Below, in pieces: positions 1 through 5,647 of a stretch of 7,605 bases of DNA (positions are counted from its first letter, which is position 1; every line of letters begins with the position of its first letter). Under the pieces are notes generated by a model that saw only the letters and a program-made list of their open reading frames with translations, made no database searches and had not been told where the DNA came from. A program made the position numbers and the translations under genes. The stretch covers positions 1-7,605 of the forward strand of contig JAUHVN010000128.1 of assembly GCA_030425055.1 (NCBI GenBank), read 5' to 3'. Source of the DNA: Actinomycetes bacterium. Lineage in GTDB: Bacteria > Actinomycetota > Actinomycetes > Actinomycetales > Microbacteriaceae.

Positions 1-2
1 AG

Positions 3-1184
3 GGGCCACTAGGGAACCTCGTGCTCACCGAGGCTGCTCAGGCCGAGCGGTTCGTAGATCTCTTCTCGGGCTCGGGATCTGTGGGCAACACAGTTGCCGA
101 GCAGCTAGAAGTCCCCGTCCTCAGTGCAGACCTTCAGCACTATTCGCAGATACTGTCAGCCGCGATCATCGAGCGTACGGAACGCTTGGTCGACTCGGTA
201 GAGATCGAAGGGTGGCTAGCAAGTGCGCGGACCCACCTCGAGGCTGACGAAGCATACCTTCGCGTCGAAGCAACGCGCGAGACACTAAGCAAACAGGATG
301 TGCTTTCTACACGAGTGTGGTCCAGTGCTGACGGCGTGGGGGGGTTCATCACGCGGCACTACGGTGGCCACTACTTCTCGCACAAGCAAGCGATGACCCT
401 AGACCGTCTCTTTACGACGATGCCCGAAGCCGGCAGCGCTCGTACTCTTGCGTACGCGACGCTCCTCCGGGCCGCGAGCGTCTGCGCTGCTGCGCCAGGG
501 CACACAGCCCAGCCGTTCCAACCAACGGCAACGCTTCTTCCCTTCATACAGAAGGCATGGAGTCGAGACGTGGCCGCAGAAGTTGAACGCGGCGTCGACA
601 TCATGGGAAACCGGCACGCTCGCGTTCAAGGCCGGGCCGTCGTCTCTGACGCGCACGAACTGGCGAGGCAACTGAACGAGGGCGACCTGGTGTTCTGTGA
701 TCCTCCGTACTCCTCGGTCCAGTACAGCCGCTTCTACCACGTGCTCGAGGGCATCGCACGCGGCGGCTGGGCGAAAGTGACGGGTGCGGGCAGGGCGCCG
801 TCGCTTGCAGATCGATCATCCTCTGTATTCAGCCGTCGCGGGTCGGCGACCCAAAGTTTCAGTGACCTCCTTCAGGCCCTGCGCAGCCGTGAGTGTCAGG
901 TGATTGTGACGTTTCCTGATGCGGAGGCTAGCAACGGATTGAGCTCGGATGCGATCGTGGAGATGGCTTCCGAGTCCTGGCATGTCACCACTACTCTCGT
1001 TGACTCGACGCACAGCACGCTCGGCGGGCGAACCGACGAAGGCGGGCGCGGGGGGCGACGAAAGCTTCAGGAGGCGGTCATGGTCCTGCGCCCACGCACG
1101 ACGCTGGTGTCCATGTCGGGCGATCCGCGCGGCGAGGGCATGCCGGTTCGCGAGCTCGCCGAGGTGGAGTGCGCCGCTTCGTGA
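3..1184 (+). CDS. D12-class adenine-specific DNA methyltransferase (5' partial)
   Basis: Likely transfers a methyl group from S-adenosylmethionine to N6 of adenine in a specific DNA sequence. Counting from a GTG at 21, the SAM-binding motif FSGSG lies at residues 15-19 (context FVDLFSGSGSV), an acidic residue that could contact SAM follows in SADLQ near 35-39, and the catalytic motif DPPY lies at 227-230, followed by FYH (238-240) as in D12 enzymes. CAAAPGHTAQPF (about 155-166) and HSTLGG (331-336) also look family-typical. The frame is open to the left edge, and the residues before the GTG read GPLGNL. This resembles the start of D12 enzymes, where a short G-S/N-K-type motif precedes the SAM motif, so the true start is probably upstream; GTG at 21 is the fallback. 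Base composition looks lower in GC than the transfer genes (about 55% in sampled 60-bp lines), hinting at separate acquisition. No restriction nuclease is visible, so it may be a solitary or anti-restriction methylase. Target sequence unknown. Confidence 0.88.
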   Translation, partial: GPLGNLVLTEAAQAERFVDLFSGSGSVGNTVAEQLEVPVLSADLQHYSQILSAAIIERTERLVDSVEIEGWLASARTHLEADEAYLRVEATRETLSKQDVLSTRVWSSADGVGGFITRHYGGHYFSHKQAMTLDRLFTTMPEAGSARTLAYATLLRAASVCAAAPGHTAQPFQPTATLLPFIQKAWSRDVAAEVERGVDIMGNRHARVQGRAVVSDAHELARQLNEGDLVFCDPPYSSVQYSRFYHVLEGIARGGWAKVTGAGRAPSLADRSSSVFSRRGSATQSFSDLLQALRSRECQVIVTFPDAEASNGLSSDAIVEMASESWHVTTTLVDSTHSTLGGRTDEGGRGGRRKLQEAVMVLRPRTTLVSMSGDPRGEGMPVRELAEVECAAS

Positions 1185-1236
1185 CCTAGCTAGCCCGGTC
1201 CATTGGGCCACAGGACTACGACGGGCGGTAGGATTT

Positions 1237-1274
1237 TCAGACCGCGTCGAGGCAGATCGCCGTTCCTCAGACCG
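1237..1274. repeat. 8-bp direct repeat TCAGACCG, 30-bp period
   Basis: TCAGACCG occurs at 1237-1244 and again at 1267-1274, start to start exactly 30 bp, about three helical turns. The flanking bases differ apart from T/C before and C/A after. This spacing would suit a dimeric protein bound on one face of the DNA, but an 8-bp pair can arise by chance. Confidence 0.3.
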
Positions 1275-1341
1275 ATGCTGACGCACTCGAGGTTGCGGGC
1301 ATCTCACTGCCGGCTCTCCAACCCGGTCGTTCGACGTACGT

Positions 1342-1355
1342 ATCACGGTCGTGAT
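1342..1355. promoter_or_regulatory. Perfect inverted repeat ATCACG-GT-CGTGAT, operator-like
   Basis: Two 6-bp arms separated by 2 bp form a perfect dyad. It is directly preceded by the 8-bp palindrome ACGTACGT (1334-1341). The size and symmetry are like an operator for a small dimeric repressor. It lies about 250 bp upstream of the relaxase start. No regulator gene is present in the window, so any function is inference. Confidence 0.35.
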
Positions 1356-1439
1356 GCGCGCGGGATGTGGCTCGCTGGCGCCGTGCACGGAGACCTGGAC
1401 ACGGCTTGCCTCGCAAGACCCGCCCGCAAAGATGCCCGC

Positions 1440-1472
1440 GCGGCGTACGGCTAATGCACGCCGGTACGCCGC
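1440..1472. repeat. Inverted repeat able to form a 9-bp-stem hairpin
   Basis: GCGGCGTAC (1440-1448) pairs perfectly with GTACGCCGC (1464-1472). Inside, GGC (1449-1451) can pair with GCC (1460-1462), leaving one bulged G and an 8-base loop TAATGCAC. The loop carries the core of a repeat found again at 1537-1545. A hairpin of this kind is a common element of relaxase recognition sites. No T-tract follows, so a terminator is unlikely. Confidence 0.45.
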
Positions 1473-1551
1473 CCGCACCGCAAGGCAAAGCGTTCCGCGA
1501 TCGCGCTGCGCGAGACATCCGAAGAACCGAAAAAGCAATGCACGCAGGCAC
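1450..1551. repeat. Imperfect 17-18-bp direct repeat with AATGCACGC core
   Basis: Copy one is at 1450-1467 and copy two at 1535-1551. They share AATGCACGC exactly and extend on both sides as GC(T)AATGCACGC(C/A)GG(T/C)AC, with one single-base insertion and two substitutions. The copies start 85 bp apart. A third TGCACG lies in the palindrome at 1381-1390. They could be binding sites for the relaxase, an accessory factor or a regulator. Confidence 0.4.
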
Positions 1552-1597
1552 TTTCTGTGTAAGCACTCGTAAGTTAGACAGATTGAGCGTAACCTTG

Positions 1598-1607
1598 GCG
1601 CATGCGC
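1598..1607. promoter_or_regulatory. Palindrome GCGCATGCGC overlapping the relaxase start codon
   Basis: A perfect 10-bp palindrome surrounds the ATG at 1602. It could be a protein-binding site covering the start codon, or could form weak structure in the mRNA there. It may equally be chance, since its central CATGCG-type sequence is common in GC-rich DNA. Confidence 0.25.
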
Positions 1608-4600
1608 GGGGGTCTAGAACGCTGGAAGCGGGGAGTCGAATCGCAGGGCGTTCGCCAGGCGATGGCCTACGCGTTCAAGGGGAGCTGCGACTCGCACCTG
1701 CGAAGCATCCCAGGCGTCGAAGCCCTCACCGAGTATGCCGACGGCCGGTCGGAGCGCGTGACGCGCTACACAGTCGAGCGTGGCACCATCGCGACGGACG
1801 AGCTCGATGCGGAGGAACTTCGGCGCTGGGTCGACGGTCACGATCCGCACACCGACGCTCCCCGAGGTCGCGAACTCCGATCCCCGCATGCCGACCTGAT
1901 CCTGGACGGCACCATCAATGCACCGAAGTCGTACAGCATCGCCGCGCTTGTAAACGACGACCTCGCAGCCGAGTTCGAGGCGCTTCAGGATCGTCTTCGC
2001 GGTCGGATCATCACGACCTGGCAGCGTGAGCTGAACGCTCGACGGGGGGCTGGCGGCAGCATCCGCGAGCGCCTCCTCCGCATCGAAGTCGTCGAGTTGC
2101 AGCACCGACGCTCGCGCGCGCTCGACCCGCACATCCACCGGCACCTCTGGCTCAACGTGAAGGTGCTCGGCGAAGACGGGAAGTGGTCGAACGTCGACTC
2201 CCGCGTTGCGATGAAGTTGCACACGTTGATCAACGCGGAGGGCGAGCTGGCCGCGCGTACGGACCCGCTGTGGATCGAGGCACTCACCCGCAATGGCTAC
2301 ACGCTCGACGGCGATGGGGAGATCGCGGAGCTCGCATCCGCCGTACGTCCGCTCTCACGCCGCTCCAACCAGATCGAAGCGAACCGCGCGAAGCTGCTTC
2401 TCGCCTGGCGATTGGAGCACCCAGGTCAGGAACCCGACCACGACGTCCTTCAACACATCGACCGACTGGCGTGGGCGAAGAACCGCCCGAACAAGCCGGG
2501 CGTTTTGGACGAGGAGGAGTGGGAGCAGCTTGTTCGTGATGAGATCCGAGCAATCGATCCCGCACTCCTGATCGCGCGCCAGCCGACGAGCGCGCGCGCG
2601 ACGGCGATCGGGGCCCTGGACCGCGATCTGCTCGCCGCCCGGGCGATCGTGGATGCCGACTCACGATCCACGGCGTGCAGGGGAAGGTTCAGCAACTACG
2701 ACCTGCGAGCCGGCGCCACCAGGGCTGTCGCGGCATCCGGAATCGTCTCTCCGCGCGGGAGCATGCAGGAGCTCATCGACGACGTCGTCGTGCGGGCACT
2801 CGCACACACCGTCGACCTGCTCGAGCAGGACGGCGACCGGCCGGGTCATATCAAGGGATACATGGCCGCCTCAACCGCGGAGCTGAAAGTCGAGCTCGCT
2901 GCGCGCTTCGACATGCTCACGCACGCTGGGGAGCGGGTCGACCACGAGGACATCGTCGACTTCTCGCAAGTGACTCTGCCTCGCGAGGTCACTCTAGACG
3001 AGGGCCAGTCGGACGCCGCTGCGGCAATCGCCGGCACGGATCGCCTGGTGTCGGTGACAGGGCCAGCGGGCGCCGGCAAGACGACGATGCTCCGCGTCGC
3101 GCGCACCGCACTCGAACGGCAGGGTCGAAACCTCGTGGTCGTCGCACCGACGAAGAAGGCGGCCTCGGTGGCGGCCCGCGAGATCGGCGCGACGGCGCTC
3201 AGCCTGCATGCCCTGCTCGCCGACCACGGCTGGCGCTGGGGTCGCGATGAAGCAGGTGGCGAGGTCTGGACGCGCCTCGAACTCGGTGAAACCGACGCCC
3301 GGACCGGCGCGGTCTTCATGGGGCCGCGTCGGTTCGTCCTTCGACCGGCCGACCGGGTCGTCGTCGACGAGGCGGGCATGGTCGACCTGCACACAGCCAA
3401 GGCGCTCGCAGTCGTGGCTGCCGAGACCGGTGCGGGCATCGCGATGGTGGGCGATCACTTGCAGGCGATGCCGGTCGGGCATGCCGGCGCTATGGCGTGC
3501 ATGACGCGGCGCGCGACCGAAGTCGTCGAGCTGACCGCGGTGCATCGCTTCCGCGACCCCGAGTACGCCGCCCTGACGTTGCGCATGCGCGAGCCTGACA
3601 GTCAAGAAGAGGCGCTTGCCGTTGCCGACCTACTCGACGAGCGAGGATCGATCCACCGAGTCGCGGATGCCGCACAAGCACGCGACGTCATGGTCGAGGC
3701 GTACTTCCGCTATGCGGCGAGTCGCGCGCGCGTCGCACTCGTCACGAGCACGAACGAGGAAGCGGACGCGATCAATGAGGCGATCCAGGAGCGCCGGGTC
3801 GAAAAGGGACAACTGCGCGAGGACCGCCTTGCCATTGGGCAGGGCGAGCAACGGCTGCTCGAGGGGGACGTGGTGCAGACCCGCCGCAACGACCGCGACG
3901 CGGATGTGGAGAACCGCGCACTGTGGATCATCCGGCGCATCGGTGGTTCGGACGTCGAACTGGTCGCGCTGGGAGACAGTGGGGATCGCCGCCGGGTTTC
4001 GCTGGAGTATGCCGCTGAGCACATGCATCTCGCGTACGCGTCAACCGTGCACGGAATCCAAGGCGAGACGACAGATGCGTCCGTCGTCGGGCCTGGCGTG
4101 GACGCGTCGGGGCTGTATGTCGGGATGACGCGAGGGCGCGGGCACAACGAGGCGATCGCGATCGCACGGACGCCCGCCGTCGCTCGCGTCCAGGTCGCGG
4201 CGAGCATGATGCGCGGGTCGCAGGAAGTGAGCATCGACGACTCGAGGCGCGCTGCGCGAGCCGAGCTCGGTCGAGCCGCCCGCGATCCGGGTACCGAGCC
4301 AGCGTCCCTGCTCGAGACGCACCGCGACTGGCTCGCACGAGCCGCGCGGACACTGCTCGACATCGACCAGCGAAACGCGGATGCTGCTGCGAGAGCGCAC
4401 GGGCGCGGAGATGCAGCAGACAAGTCGACTGATCTGAACCAGGCCAGGGAGCGCCTGCTCGCCCGCTACCAGTTGGTCACCCGTCAGTTCGAGGAAGCCA
4501 TCCAACACGTCGAGAACGCCGACGACCGTGCTCGTCCGGTCCGCTCCCGGCCCGCCCACGACATGGATGCGGCGAACGGGCCATCGTCGGGCGCCGGGCT

Positions 4601-4610
4601 TCGACGTTGA
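1602..4610 (+). CDS. mobF: MobF-family conjugative relaxase with RecD-like helicase domain (TraA/TrwC type)
   Basis: Would nick one strand at oriT, stay covalently attached through a tyrosine and unwind the plasmid for transfer. The relaxase domain (about 1-300) shows NAPKSYS (106-112) and the metal-binding three-histidine motif DPHIHRH (H177, H179, H181). The helicase half has Walker A GPAGAGKT (487-494), Walker B DEAG (589-592), motif III with GD (617-618) and Q621, motif V STVHGIQGE (814-822) and motif VI VGMTRGRGHN (840-849). The charged C-terminal 120 or so residues have no clear domain. The 1002-residue length suits the family. An in-frame TAA at 1590-1592 makes ATG 1602 the earliest possible start, and MRGGL resembles the start of actinobacterial relatives. 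ATG 1662 is the alternative; neither has a good ribosome binding site. The N-terminus has single tyrosines (Y23, Y45, Y56) rather than an obvious Tyr pair. It converges on the coupling-protein operon. Confidence 0.93.
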   Translation: MRGGLERWKRGVESQGVRQAMAYAFKGSCDSHLRSIPGVEALTEYADGRSERVTRYTVERGTIATDELDAEELRRWVDGHDPHTDAPRGRELRSPHADLILDGTINAPKSYSIAALVNDDLAAEFEALQDRLRGRIITTWQRELNARRGAGGSIRERLLRIEVVELQHRRSRALDPHIHRHLWLNVKVLGEDGKWSNVDSRVAMKLHTLINAEGELAARTDPLWIEALTRNGYTLDGDGEIAELASAVRPLSRRSNQIEANRAKLLLAWRLEHPGQEPDHDVLQHIDRLAWAKNRPNKPGVLDEEEWEQLVRDEIRAIDPALLIARQPTSARATAIGALDRDLLAARAIVDADSRSTACRGRFSNYDLRAGATRAVAASGIVSPRGSMQELIDDVVVRALAHTVDLLEQDGDRPGHIKGYMAASTAELKVELAARFDMLTHAGERVDHEDIVDFSQVTLPREVTLDEGQSDAAAAIAGTDRLVSVTGPAGAGKTTMLRVARTALERQGRNLVVVAPTKKAASVAAREIGATALSLHALLADHGWRWGRDEAGGEVWTRLELGETDARTGAVFMGPRRFVLRPADRVVVDEAGMVDLHTAKALAVVAAETGAGIAMVGDHLQAMPVGHAGAMACMTRRATEVVELTAVHRFRDPEYAALTLRMREPDSQEEALAVADLLDERGSIHRVADAAQARDVMVEAYFRYAASRARVALVTSTNEEADAINEAIQERRVEKGQLREDRLAIGQGEQRLLEGDVVQTRRNDRDADVENRALWIIRRIGGSDVELVALGDSGDRRRVSLEYAAEHMHLAYASTVHGIQGETTDASVVGPGVDASGLYVGMTRGRGHNEAIAIARTPAVARVQVAASMMRGSQEVSIDDSRRAARAELGRAARDPGTEPASLLETHRDWLARAARTLLDIDQRNADAAARAHGRGDAADKSTDLNQARERLLARYQLVTRQFEEAIQHVENADDRARPVRSRPAHDMDAANGPSSGAGLRR

Positions 4611-4630
4611 CCCCGAGATAGTGGCGCGAA

Positions 4631-4670
4631 GAGAGCGGCGCGGGAGTACAGTGACTCCCACGCCGCTCTC
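4631..4670. terminator. Near-perfect 40-nt hairpin between convergent genes (probable bidirectional terminator)
   Basis: GAGAGCGGCG (4631-4640) pairs with CGCCGCTCTC (4661-4670), and GGGAGT (4642-4647) pairs with ACTCCC (4654-4659). The only interruption is one C/A mismatch (4641/4660), and the loop is ACAGTG (4648-4653). It sits in the 73-bp gap between the relaxase stop (4608-4610) and the ssb stop (4684-4686), where two transcription units meet head-on. There is no T-tract on either side, so termination would depend on the strong stem alone, as is common in actinobacteria. Other structural roles are possible. Confidence 0.7.
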
Positions 4671-4683
4671 CTGTTGCGATGGG

Positions 4684-5136
4684 TCAGCGACTGATCCCGA
4701 CGCCGGTGGACGATACCGGCTCGGCTAGCGGCCCTGACGGCGCTCTGTGCGCTGCAGGGCCGCTAGCTTTTGGGGCGCGCTCGACGGCCACCGCCGCGTA
4801 CTTCAGCGAAGCCCCGACGTTGTCCGCAACGATGTCGCGGGTCTCGCGGGTCTGGCCCGACTCCTTGTCTGTGTAGGTGCCGAAGCGGAGGTCGCCTCCG
4901 ACGATGACGGTGTCGCCCTTGTGGAGCGACGTCGCCACGTTGCGGGCTTGCTGGTTGAACACGACGACGCGGTGGAACACAGTGCCCGCGTCCTCCCAGC
5001 GTCCGGTCGTCTCGTTGAGGCGGCGGTCGTTGACGGCCACGCTGAATCGGGCGTACTCGTTGCCCGACTCGCTCGCGCCGTATTCGGGGTCGCCGGTGAG
5101 GTTGCCCTCGATGGTGACCGGGATTCTGGTTGTCAT
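4684..5136 (-). CDS. ssb: Single-stranded DNA-binding protein (OB fold), element-borne
   Basis: Binds single-stranded DNA, here probably the transferred strand or its complement during replication. The 150-residue product begins MTTRIPVTIEGNL and shows family patterns GDPEYG (15-20), ARFSVAVN (29-36), FHRVVVFNQQARNVA (54-68) and KGDTVIVGGDL (73-83), then ADNVGASL (104-111). The OB fold covers about residues 3-115. The last 35 or so residues form a short Ala/Pro/Ser/Gly-rich tail ending GVGISR, with no acidic DDDIPF-like tip. I chose ATG at 5136 because the protein then starts as relatives do and a purine-rich AAGGAAG lies 4 nt upstream; ATG at 5151 would add MEGRR. It is the last gene of the minus-strand operon, 19 or 34 bp after the DUF4913-like gene depending on the start. 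Its 3' end contains a perfect inverted repeat (4724-4767). Confidence 0.93.
   Translation of the reverse strand: MTTRIPVTIEGNLTGDPEYGASESGNEYARFSVAVNDRRLNETTGRWEDAGTVFHRVVVFNQQARNVATSLHKGDTVIVGGDLRFGTYTDKESGQTRETRDIVADNVGASLKYAAVAVERAPKASGPAAHRAPSGPLAEPVSSTGVGISR
4724..4771 (+). terminator. 12-bp perfect inverted repeat followed by TTTT, inside the ssb 3' end
   Basis: GCTAGCGGCCCT (4724-4735) and AGGGCCGCTAGC (4756-4767) pair perfectly, with a 20-nt loop in which GCGC/GCGC can pair further. TTTT follows at 4768-4771 on the plus strand. It therefore looks like an intrinsic terminator for plus-strand transcripts reading through from the relaxase into antisense of ssb. On the minus strand the same bases encode ssb residues 124-138, in the variable tail. 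A structural or DNA-level role cannot be excluded. Confidence 0.5.
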
Positions 5137-5170
5137 CCTTCTTCCTTCCATTCAGGAGGCAGCTCGCGCC

Positions 5171-5647
5171 TCAGTTGGCGTGGTTCTGTTCAACCCACGC
5201 GTCCCACTCCGCCTCGTCGGTCTCTCCGGCCCACGACCGCGGCTTCAATTCGTAGTGCCCGCTGGTGCAGCCCGAGCCGGCGCGTTGCAGGCGGGGCTGC
5301 GCCTGCGCGAGCCGCTCGTGCCACTCGAGCGGGCCGTATCCCGAGTCGTTCTTGTCGAACGACGCCCGGTGGAAATTGTGGAGCGCCGAGAGCTCCTCGA
5401 CGAGCGCGCCATGCTTCCACCAGCAGGCCGGCACGATGCTGATCGGCACGCTGTAGCGCACGGTGTACCACTCAACCCATGTGCGAAGCGCGGTCCATGC
5501 CGCGCGTGACTCTTCGCTTGTGAGGATCCGCCAATCCACGGGCGGCACGCCAGCAGGCTCGGTCGGATGCGTGAGGATCGGCGGGCCCGACAGTTGCGCC
5601 GAGAGCTCCTCCTCGATCTCCTCGGGCGTCCGCTCACGCTCGTTCAT
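5171..5647 (-). CDS. DUF4913-like protein of unknown function
   Basis: A 158-residue soluble protein with no signal peptide or membrane segment. It has an acidic N-terminal stretch (about 1-20, ERTPEEIEEEL), then a conserved-looking core: DWRILTSEESRAAWTALRTW (39-58), VEWYTVRYSVP (58-68), PACWWKHGALVEELSAL (73-89) and a Trp/Tyr-rich end with GPLEWHERL (105-113) and a few late Trp. The W-rich core with CWW-H and EELSAL matches my memory of DUF4913, found in actinobacterial plasmids and integrative elements; the name is from recall. Its ATG (5645-5647) overlaps the TGA of the upstream HNH-like gene as ATGA, and AGGGAG (5653-5658) lies 5 nt before it. The frame runs on upstream to 5971, but that part is Arg/Pro-rich antisense-like sequence within the HNH-like gene. 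Lying between coupling-protein and ssb genes, it probably has a transfer-related role, unproven. Confidence 0.85.
   Translation of the reverse strand: MNERERTPEEIEEELSAQLSGPPILTHPTEPAGVPPVDWRILTSEESRAAWTALRTWVEWYTVRYSVPISIVPACWWKHGALVEELSALHNFHRASFDKNDSGYGPLEWHERLAQAQPRLQRAGSGCTSGHYELKPRSWAGETDEAEWDAWVEQNHAN

Larger units (their letters stand above)
1185..1601. other. Non-coding, palindrome-rich gap; candidate oriT / relaxase control region
   Basis: No reading frame here has a recognisable protein; those crossing it are arginine-rich and look like chance frames of GC-rich DNA. The stretch holds an 8-bp direct repeat (1237-1244, 1267-1274), an ATCACG-GT-CGTGAT inverted repeat (1342-1355), the palindromes CCGTGCACGG (1381-1390) and CGCGATCGCG (1496-1505), a 9-bp-stem hairpin (1440-1472), an imperfect 17-18-bp direct repeat (1450-1467, 1535-1551), and a palindrome overlapping the relaxase start (1598-1607). 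The last 70 bases or so are more AT-rich. Transfer origins commonly sit beside the relaxase gene and contain such repeats, and relaxase promoters are often there too. The oriT assignment is inference, since I cannot recognise a nic site. Confidence 0.5.

Noticed and set aside
1187..1217. Possible methyltransferase terminator (GCCC/GGGC)
   Set aside because: Only four paired bases and no T-tract.
816..1538. Long minus-strand frame (240 codons) overlapping the methyltransferase 3' end and the gap
   Set aside because: Arg/Ala/Ser-rich with no recognisable domain; it is mostly antisense to a well-supported gene.
1545..1600. Promoter for the relaxase (TAAGTT at 1570-1575 as a -10 box)
   Set aside because: TAAGTT fits TANNNT, but no -35-like sequence is found at 16-18 bp spacing.
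1367..2029. Plus-strand frame (220 codons) spanning the gap and the start of the relaxase gene
   Set aside because: Very Arg-rich with no domain; checked as a possible missing relaxase N-terminus, but it shows none of the expected motifs.
3710..4423. Minus-strand frame (237 codons) inside the relaxase gene
   Set aside because: Ser/Arg/Ala-rich antisense of helicase motifs V and VI; a product of GC-rich codon structure.
5156..5172. GAGGC/GCCTC inverted repeat at the DUF4913-like stop, before ssb
   Set aside because: Only 5-bp arms, with no T-tract; too weak to call a terminator or attenuator.
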